This document shows positions 1-5,218 of a stretch of 5,218 nt of DNA, piece after piece. The notes under the pieces are model-generated. The model was not told the origin of the DNA, did not search any database, and saw nothing but the letters and a program-made list of their open reading frames with translations. Positions within the stretch are counted from its first letter, which is position 1. Each line of letters opens with the position of its first letter. The stretch is from positions 1 through 5,218 of the forward strand of contig SLOS01000105.1 in the NCBI GenBank assembly GCA_007132365.1, given 5' to 3'. Both the position numbers and the translations under genes were made by a program. The DNA is from Bacteroidales bacterium. GTDB taxonomy: Bacteria > Bacteroidota > Bacteroidia > Bacteroidales > PUMT01.

Positions 1-2
1 AA

Positions 3-212
3 CCCGGCTTTGAAGACTCCCTGGTTACAGGAAGCCTTTACGGATATGAAGACGGCAGGAGGGTTTTTATTGAAAGCATGGTGCACCAGGTAAGCGAAGG
101 ACAACAGGTTATAATGGAAGCTATGTTCTTTAATTCAAGCGGGAATTTTGAAGTTGAGTTTACCGACAGCAAAGGGAACCTGCTGGATAAAAAAGGTTTT
201 GAGGTCTGGTAG
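3..212 (+). CDS. C-terminal end of an unidentified protein (5' truncated)
   Basis: An open frame enters from the left edge and ends at a TAG at 210-212, giving 69 visible residues that begin PGFEDSLVTGSLYGYEDG and end DKKGFEVW. I do not recognise the family. The peptide is hydrophilic and alternates hydrophobic and polar residues (for example QQVIMEAMFF and NFEVEFTDSKGN). This suggests beta strands joined by Gly/Asp/Asn turns, as in a secreted or periplasmic beta-sandwich domain; that is inference from pattern only. There is no membrane segment, and the end does not resemble a type IX secretion sorting tail. The frame is preferred over the antisense open frame across 38-256 because its composition looks like a real protein and it stops shortly before a terminator that fits its orientation. 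It converges on the susD-like gene and is therefore not in the same operon, although it may still belong to the same locus. Confidence 0.7.
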   Translation, partial: PGFEDSLVTGSLYGYEDGRRVFIESMVHQVSEGQQVIMEAMFFNSSGNFEVEFTDSKGNLLDKKGFEVW

Positions 213-304
213 GATAAGCTGATAGCTTGCCCTATCTGAAAACAATCCGGCCACAAAGCTGAGTCTACTAACTACCAACCACTTACCATGCACGGCACAC
301 CCCT

Positions 305-337
305 AAAAAAAAAGCACCCTCCGGGGTGCTTTTTTTT
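305..337. terminator. Bidirectional intrinsic terminator between convergent genes
   Basis: Nine A's (305-313) precede a perfect six-pair stem, GCACCC (314-319) with GGGTGC (324-329), closed by a TCCG tetraloop (320-323) and followed by eight T's (330-337). The A and T tracts can also pair and extend the stem to about 14 bp. Read on the plus strand it ends in U8, and on the minus strand in U9, so it can terminate both the plus-strand gene ending at 212 and the susCD unit ending at 356. It lies 18 nt past the susD-like stop. No other hairpin of comparable quality was seen in the 213-355 gap. Confidence 0.9.
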
Positions 338-355
338 ATTCCAATACCAACTATA

Positions 356-2197
356 CTAATAACCAGGGTTCTGTATCAGAACATCTGGTTGCAGGTTAAG
401 CTGATTCTGAGGTATAGGTTGATATTTATCCCTTTCAGTGAAAACAGCCCCGCTCATAAAATTACGTGTTCTCAGGTCACCGGCCGCAAAATTATTTAAG
501 GTTTCAACCATCGGCACAGAATTGAGACTTGCGGGTAGATTATCCCAACGCCTTAGATCGAAGAATCGCATTCCTTCGGTTGCAAATTCAAGTCTCAGCT
601 CCCACTGGACTGCCCTCATAGCTTCAAACTGATCTGAAAAAGCCGGGTATTCACCAATCTTGTAGTTAGCAGCTGGTTGTGTCCAGTCAACATCTCCGCC
701 AGTTAAGTAATCGCTATCATCTGTCCCCTCAAAAGTACCATCTTCATAAATCTCTCCATATCCCCATGGGTAAGCTCCTGTTGATAAAGAATCAATAAGC
801 ACCCTGCCCATAACAACTTCGTTACCTGCACGTCTGCGAATATCGTTAACATGCTCCAACGCAGTTGAAAGATCACCTTCAAAGGCAGCCACCTCAGCCC
901 TCCATAGTTTAACATGTGTAAGACGGAGATACCGATAATTATTGGCATTAACTCCTGTCATCCAGCCAGTTGTAGTAGAAAGACTGTAACGCTCACTCTT
1001 GTAAAAGAATGGCTTGAGTGCTGGCATATATGGACCCCCATCAGGCTGGTACCTGATCCAGTCACGTCCGCGCATGATACCCCAGTCAAGAAAGGGAATA
1101 CCTCTGCGGCCGACTGTCCAGTCTAGACGCGGGTCAACCTCATCTTCAAAAGGAGTGAACTCTGCATTAGATGCAATATTCTGATCATTTTTCAAATCAG
1201 TGTTGTTAAATGTATCGAACATTGGCAATCCGTCAGCATCCACCCTGAAAGCATTTACAAGATTTTGAGAAGGCTGGTGAAATCCGCAACACATACCAAT
1301 GTCAGCACCATGAGGCCAGTTAAGTCCTATACCCATCTCAGCATTAAGTGATTCATTGATATCGTTTACATTTGCCTGTATTTCAAAAATGGACTCTTCA
1401 TTATTATTTGTGCCAATTTTGTAATTATCATGGAAATTTTCAGTAAGCTCATAACGACCACTATTGATAACATTGTCAAGCAATGGTTTTGCAGATGCAT
1501 AATCAAGCTCCTGGAGATAAGCCCTGGCAGCCAGGGCCATGGCAGCATACCTTGTAGGACGCCCTACCTGGGATTGAGTCTCAGGCAGGTTCTCCCACGC
1601 ATACTGAAGGTCATTTATTATATGCTGCAGAACAGCTCCCTGAGGATTGTCATTTGATATTTCTGCCGCGTTCTCTGCTTCTTCGGTAATAATAGGAATC
1701 CTGTCTCCAAATACCAGCCAGGCTTCGAAATTAAAGAGTGCCCTTAAAAATCTGGCCTCAGCAATAAAACGTTCTTCAACTGCGGGGTCCAGTTCTGTAA
1801 GGGAAATAATATTGAGAACCTCATTAACACGATTAACACCCATACCAAGTGTAAGCATCCATTTATCAGCAGGATAATTATTAGTGGTAGCAACCTCCCA
1901 TCTCTCAATTTCGTTAACAGGAATCTGGTCTGTGATTTCTGAACCCTTATATGCGTCGTCAGAAGCAGCAGAGCCGTAAGTCCAGTTCTGGATGGATGCA
2001 CCCCAGCTGACTTGCCATAGTGATGAGCCACCCACAGCACCATAGGCACCAATCAGTAGTGCATTAATGCCTTTTTCATTATAGAAGAAAGTTTCTGATG
2101 AAGACCCAAGGGGTTGCTTATCGAGAAAATCTTCTGAACATGAATATGATATGGCCAACAGTAATACTGAGGCCAATATAATTGATAGTTTTTTCAT
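356..2197 (-). CDS. SusD/RagB family substrate-binding outer-membrane lipoprotein
   Basis: This 613-aa protein is the surface glycan- or nutrient-binding partner of the SusC transporter encoded just upstream. The N-terminus MKKLSIILASVLLLAISYSC is a lipoprotein signal peptide with the lipidated Cys at residue 20. The following SED resembles the Bacteroidota lipoprotein export signal that sends lipoproteins to the cell surface. SusD N-terminal region: ASDDAYKGSE (78-87) and EARFLRALFNFEAW (147-160). A TPR-like helical stretch spans about 212-255 (GRPTRYAAMALAARAYLQ). The central ligand-lobe segment is FHQPSQNLVNAF (306-317), preceded by a vicinal Cys pair (303-304), with DPRLDW at 355-360. SusD/RagB C-terminal region: NNYRYLRLTHVKLWRAE (419-435), LRLEFATEGMRFFDLRRW (534-551) and the closing YQPIPQNQLNL...IQNPGY. 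Length and domain order are complete for the family. An in-frame ATG at 2233 would add 12 residues (MIKNFNIKHNND) before the signal peptide. The 2197 start was chosen because it puts the Lys pair right at the N-terminus. The substrate is not deducible. Confidence 0.96.
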   Translation of the reverse strand: MKKLSIILASVLLLAISYSCSEDFLDKQPLGSSSETFFYNEKGINALLIGAYGAVGGSSLWQVSWGASIQNWTYGSAASDDAYKGSEITDQIPVNEIERWEVATTNNYPADKWMLTLGMGVNRVNEVLNIISLTELDPAVEERFIAEARFLRALFNFEAWLVFGDRIPIITEEAENAAEISNDNPQGAVLQHIINDLQYAWENLPETQSQVGRPTRYAAMALAARAYLQELDYASAKPLLDNVINSGRYELTENFHDNYKIGTNNNEESIFEIQANVNDINESLNAEMGIGLNWPHGADIGMCCGFHQPSQNLVNAFRVDADGLPMFDTFNNTDLKNDQNIASNAEFTPFEDEVDPRLDWTVGRRGIPFLDWGIMRGRDWIRYQPDGGPYMPALKPFFYKSERYSLSTTTGWMTGVNANNYRYLRLTHVKLWRAEVAAFEGDLSTALEHVNDIRRRAGNEVVMGRVLIDSLSTGAYPWGYGEIYEDGTFEGTDDSDYLTGGDVDWTQPAANYKIGEYPAFSDQFEAMRAVQWELRLEFATEGMRFFDLRRWDNLPASLNSVPMVETLNNFAAGDLRTRNFMSGAVFTERDKYQPIPQNQLNLQPDVLIQNPGY

Positions 2198-2235
2198 ATC
2201 GTTGTTATGTTTAATGTTAAAATTCTTAATCATTA
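2198..2235 (-). promoter_or_regulatory. susC-susD junction: TAATG overlap and AT-rich leader before the susD start
   Basis: The susC-like stop (TAA, 2235-2233) shares its last base with an ATG (2233-2231) in the susD frame, forming TAATG. The preferred susD start lies 36 nt further on, at 2197. The 35-nt spacer is AT-rich on the coding strand (TTAACATTAAACATAAC before ACGATATG) and has no Shine-Dalgarno-like purine run, as is common in Bacteroidota. The arrangement indicates co-transcription and possible translational coupling. No terminator or promoter consensus is visible in the junction. Confidence 0.6.
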
Positions 2236-5218
2236 CAATCCAAGAGTTACACCAAAAACAATCTGGCGCGGTGTCGGCCAGGCTCCCCTGTCAATACCCA
2301 TTCTTCCCTGATTGGTAATCCCTGACCCTGAGCTCATGTTAAGTTCGGGATCAAGTCCACTATAATTGGTTATAGTAAAGAGGTTTGTAACCTGACCATA
2401 AACCCTGACGTTTTGAATCTGCATCCTGTTCAGGACATTCTGCGGAAGTGTGTAACCCAACCTTAAGGTTTTCATTCTAAAGAATGAACCATCTTCAATA
2501 AAATGAGTTGAGGGCTGCTGCGAACCACTGGCCTGGTCAGATATCGGAAGGATGGCATCTTCATTGCTGTCAAGATACGGACTGCCCCATGATCTATACA
2601 AGGCATCCTTGCTTCTTCCTCCGTTAAACATGCCAAAATCAATCCAGCGATTTACATAGTTGATCATGTCATTACCATAACTCCCATAGAAAAACATATT
2701 TAAATCAAAGCCACCATAACCCAAATCAATGTTAAGGCCTCCGGTAAAATCAGGATGTGGATTACCTATGTACTGCATGTCTGCTGGTGTAATTACACCA
2801 TCTCCATTAGTGTCCTGAAACTTAAACCGGCCAGCTGCATTATAGTCCCCGAATGCAGGGTGTGCCGCGGCTTCAGTATCGGTCTGAAAAATGCCTTCTA
2901 CTACATAACCATAAAATTCAGGAAAGGAAGTGCCAACTGTTGCCCTGGTATAATTAACCTGTCTCAGGCCGTCAGGAATGATATACTCATTTACACCTTC
3001 AGCCAGCTTGGTAATTTCATTAATATAACGGGAAATTGATCCTGTAATTGAATACCTGAATTGACCACCCATTGCGGTGTTATTATAACCAAGTTCAAGA
3101 TCAAAACCGGTATTTTTCATCTCTCCGATGTTCAAAAAGGGCTGATCAGCCCATCCCATTACCTGGGGAACACTAAGCTGATAGAGCATATCCCTGGTAT
3201 TCCTTTGCCACACATCAATACCAAAATTTACGGTGCTGGAAAGAACCGTTATATCCAAACCGAGGTTCACTGTCTCTGTTGTTTCCCATGTTACCTCAGG
3301 ATTGCCATAAGCAGAAGGTCTAAAACCGGGAGTTGCAGTTGTGTTTGAGCCGTCAATGGCATAAGATGCTCTGTAAAGGTCAGCTGCATATAAAGAATAC
3401 ACATTATAGTTTCCTATCCTGTCGTTACCCGATATTCCCCAGCCAACTCGCAGTTTTGCAAAATCAAGCCATCCACGCGTTCCCGCCATAAAGTCTTCCT
3501 GTGAAAGAGCCCATGCAAAGGACGCTGCAGGGAATGTACCAAAACGATTTTCTGATGCAAACCTGGAGGACCCATCTCTTCGAACAGTTGCCTCGAAAAG
3601 ATACCTGCTCATCAGATCATAGTTCACACGACCGAAGACAGAAAACAGCGACCATTGACTTCCCGAACCCGAATTCGTCTGGTTCATCTCACCGGAGGAA
3701 AGCTGCATATACCTGGGATCTGTAGAAAAATACTGTCTTCTTCCTGCATTCATCCAGTTATAGTCATTATCGATCGCTTCTGTACCAAGTATAACATTGA
3801 TCCGGTGGACATCACCTATAGTAGTCTGGTAATTAAGGGTATTCGCCCAATTCCACTGAAATGAATAATTAGTAGACTGATCGACACCATCAATCCTGTT
3901 TGGCTCAGAATGTTCGTGATTAGCCAGGATATGATTCTTCCCATTCCACTGCCCATAGTTATACCCCAACAAAGACCGGAACGTCAGCCCTTCAAGCAGA
4001 GTCGCCTCTCCAAATACATTACCAAGAATTCGAAAATAGCTTCCTCCATTATCTTTGGCACGTTCAAGCATTGCAACAGGATTGGCAGAGTTTCCCATTC
4101 CGGCTGCCCTTGATCCGGCAAAATTATCCCTTATGTCATATACCGGTATTATTGGTTGGGATCTGTAACCCTGTGACATCACAGTGCCTTCATCATTGTC
4201 ACCAAGGTTTCCTCGCTCCTTAACATATGCAACCTGCAATGACTGACCAGCTTTGAACCAATTTGTAAAATTGGCATCAGCGTTATTCCTGAAAGTAAAC
4301 CTTTCAAAATTAGTATGATGAAGAAAACCCTCTTCATTCAGGTATGATCCGGAGAATGCATAAGTTACATCCTCTCCTCCTCCAGTAACAGACAGATCAT
4401 ATTCCTGAAGTAATCCATTTCTGTATATTTCATCATACCAGTTTGTCCCCTCCCTGTTGGCTTCAAAAATCGGGGAACCAGGGTAAGAATAAGAATCGTA
4501 ATTTGCACTGGAAGCTCCTGCAGGAAGAATATAATTTGGTATGGATGGCTCTACACCACCACCATACTGAGGATGGGAATAAAATTGAGGATGATCCGGA
4601 TCAGTGTGCAATCCTGGTTCCAATCCACGATTACGGGCTTCAAGCCAAAGCATCTCTCCATATTCCTGAGTATTAAGAAGATCATACTGGTTTATTGCCT
4701 GTGAAATACCTGTGCGTGCAGTAAAATTTACAGTTGGTCTCTGTCCAATGCGTCCACGCTTAGTTGTTACGATAATAACACCATTAGCACCCCTGGTACC
4801 ATAAATGGCTGCGGAGGAAGCATCTTTCAGCACGGAAATGGATTCAATGTCATTAGGGTTCAAATTGTTTCCTGTCCCTGCAGGTACTCCGTCAATGATG
4901 TACAGCGGCTCATTGTCGTTGATTGTACCAAGTCCGCGTACACGGACGGTGGCTTGACCTCCCGGTCTGTTTGCAGTAGTAACGGTTACACCTGAGACCT
5001 GCCCCTGGAGGCGCCCCATTGCACTTGGTGCCGTCGATATTTCCATCTTGTCGGCCCCCATGGTTGATACCGAACCTGTAAGTTCCTCCCGCATCCTGGT
5101 ACCGTACCCAACAACTACGATCTCATCAATGGCACGGAATTCAGGCGCCAGTTCAACATCGACAACAGCACGTCCTTCTATTGGTACCCGTACTCTTGTA
5201 TACCCGACATAGGATATA
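2233..5218 (-). CDS. SusC/RagA family TonB-dependent outer-membrane transporter (5' truncated)
   Basis: This is the outer-membrane beta-barrel that imports the ligand captured by the SusD-like partner, powered by TonB-ExbBD. The frame stays open to the right edge, giving 994 visible residues. The ATG at 5094 is internal, because conserved family sequence continues upstream of it. Visible residues 1-31 (ISYVGYTRVRVPIEGRAVVD onward) are the last strands of the carboxypeptidase-regulatory-like domain. A TonB-box-like EIVVVGYGT follows at 32-40. The plug domain covers about 45-155, with VRVRGLGTIND, PLYIIDGVP and the SusC/RagA signature NDIESISVLKDASSAAIYGT continuing to TTKRG. The rest is barrel, with typical motifs FEATVRRDGSSRFA (near nt 3550-3600), DTNGDG (802-807), IGNPHPDFTGG and the C-terminal FFRMKTLRLGYTLP. 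The protein ends VFGVTLGL. About 70-100 residues, including the signal peptide, should lie beyond the edge; this is estimated from family architecture. No internal stop or frameshift is seen. The substrate cannot be inferred. Confidence 0.97.
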   Translation of the reverse strand, partial: ISYVGYTRVRVPIEGRAVVDVELAPEFRAIDEIVVVGYGTRMREELTGSVSTMGADKMEISTAPSAMGRLQGQVSGVTVTTANRPGGQATVRVRGLGTINDNEPLYIIDGVPAGTGNNLNPNDIESISVLKDASSAAIYGTRGANGVIIVTTKRGRIGQRPTVNFTARTGISQAINQYDLLNTQEYGEMLWLEARNRGLEPGLHTDPDHPQFYSHPQYGGGVEPSIPNYILPAGASSANYDSYSYPGSPIFEANREGTNWYDEIYRNGLLQEYDLSVTGGGEDVTYAFSGSYLNEEGFLHHTNFERFTFRNNADANFTNWFKAGQSLQVAYVKERGNLGDNDEGTVMSQGYRSQPIIPVYDIRDNFAGSRAAGMGNSANPVAMLERAKDNGGSYFRILGNVFGEATLLEGLTFRSLLGYNYGQWNGKNHILANHEHSEPNRIDGVDQSTNYSFQWNWANTLNYQTTIGDVHRINVILGTEAIDNDYNWMNAGRRQYFSTDPRYMQLSSGEMNQTNSGSGSQWSLFSVFGRVNYDLMSRYLFEATVRRDGSSRFASENRFGTFPAASFAWALSQEDFMAGTRGWLDFAKLRVGWGISGNDRIGNYNVYSLYAADLYRASYAIDGSNTTATPGFRPSAYGNPEVTWETTETVNLGLDITVLSSTVNFGIDVWQRNTRDMLYQLSVPQVMGWADQPFLNIGEMKNTGFDLELGYNNTAMGGQFRYSITGSISRYINEITKLAEGVNEYIIPDGLRQVNYTRATVGTSFPEFYGYVVEGIFQTDTEAAAHPAFGDYNAAGRFKFQDTNGDGVITPADMQYIGNPHPDFTGGLNIDLGYGGFDLNMFFYGSYGNDMINYVNRWIDFGMFNGGRSKDALYRSWGSPYLDSNEDAILPISDQASGSQQPSTHFIEDGSFFRMKTLRLGYTLPQNVLNRMQIQNVRVYGQVTNLFTITNYSGLDPELNMSSGSGITNQGRMGIDRGAWPTPRQIVFGVTLGL
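4753..4857 (-). other. SusC/RagA plug signature region
   Basis: This segment encodes visible residues 121-155, running from PNDIESISVLKD through SAAIYGTRGANGVIIVT to TKRG. It is the most conserved stretch of the SusC/RagA family plug and separates these transporters from siderophore or vitamin TonB-dependent receptors. All expected landmark residues are present (the VLKD segment, AAIYG, RGANGV), which supports a functional rather than decayed plug. Confidence 0.9.
5098..5124 (-). other. TonB-box-like segment of the SusC transporter
   Basis: The codons read EIVVVGYGT, directly after the regulatory-like domain and before the plug. In SusC homologues this hydrophobic segment is the proposed contact site for periplasmic TonB. 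Its presence argues that the transporter is energised in the normal way. The assignment rests on position and similarity to the common D/E-x-VVVGYGT form. Confidence 0.8.

Noticed and set aside
216..228. Short inverted repeat AAGCT-GAT-AGCTT just after the plus-strand stop
   Set aside because: The stem is only five pairs with no following T tract; the strong terminator is at 305-337, so this is likely chance.
38..256. Minus-strand open frame of 72 codons antisense to the plus-strand gene tail
   Set aside because: Its residue composition (Ser/Leu/Pro/Cys-rich, no domain pattern) looks like an antisense shadow, and it overlaps a more convincing plus-strand reading.
2797..2814. DTNGDG motif in SusC resembling an EF-hand or dockerin calcium loop
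   Set aside because: A D-x-NGDG segment followed by IGNPxPxFTGG is a recurring feature of SusC-family barrels, so it is not evidence for a fused calcium-binding or dockerin domain.
2755..3348. Several plus-strand open frames of 60-95 codons opposite susC and susD
   Set aside because: They lie fully antisense to strongly conserved coding sequence, show no protein-like patterns and have no initiation context; they are shadows.
5092..5094. ATG at 5094 as the start of the SusC-like protein
   Set aside because: The frame continues upstream to the window edge and encodes the TonB-box-like segment and the end of the regulatory-like domain, so this Met is internal.
1..5218. Search for CRISPR arrays, insertion sequences, tRNA/rRNA genes and long direct or inverted repeats
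   Set aside because: Nothing convincing was seen: nearly the whole window is coding for susC/susD, and the only clear repeat structure is the terminator hairpin.

Overview
The window holds the outer-membrane glycan/nutrient import pair of a Bacteroidota genome. A SusC-type TonB-dependent transporter and, directly downstream, its SusD-type substrate-binding surface lipoprotein are encoded on the minus strand. The tail of an unrelated, unidentified gene lies on the plus strand at the left edge. SusC/SusD tandems, the lipoprotein signal with an acidic stretch after the cysteine, the absence of clear Shine-Dalgarno sequences and moderate GC all point to Bacteroidota. Genus and order cannot be fixed from this sequence.

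Layout, left to right. Positions 3-212 (+) are the last 69 codons of a gene that begins outside the window; I do not recognise its product. Positions 213-355 are a convergent intergenic region with one strong, nearly symmetric hairpin flanked by an A tract and a T tract (305-337), which should terminate transcription from both sides. Positions 356-2197 (-) are susD-like, 613 aa, with a lipoprotein signal peptide. Positions 2233-5218 (-) are susC-like, with 994 residues visible; the 5' end runs off the right edge, so the signal peptide and most of the N-terminal carboxypeptidase-regulatory-like domain are missing.

The two minus-strand genes form one transcription unit read from right to left, in the usual order susC then susD, ending at the hairpin. 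SusD caps the SusC barrel at the cell surface and captures an oligomeric ligand, and SusC imports it using TonB-ExbBD energy. No degradative enzyme, regulator (SusR, hybrid two-component system, ECF sigma/anti-sigma) or promoter for the operon lies in the window, so the substrate cannot be named. The region is well preserved and ordinary for its phylum. I found no mobile element, CRISPR array, RNA gene or evidence of a new system.
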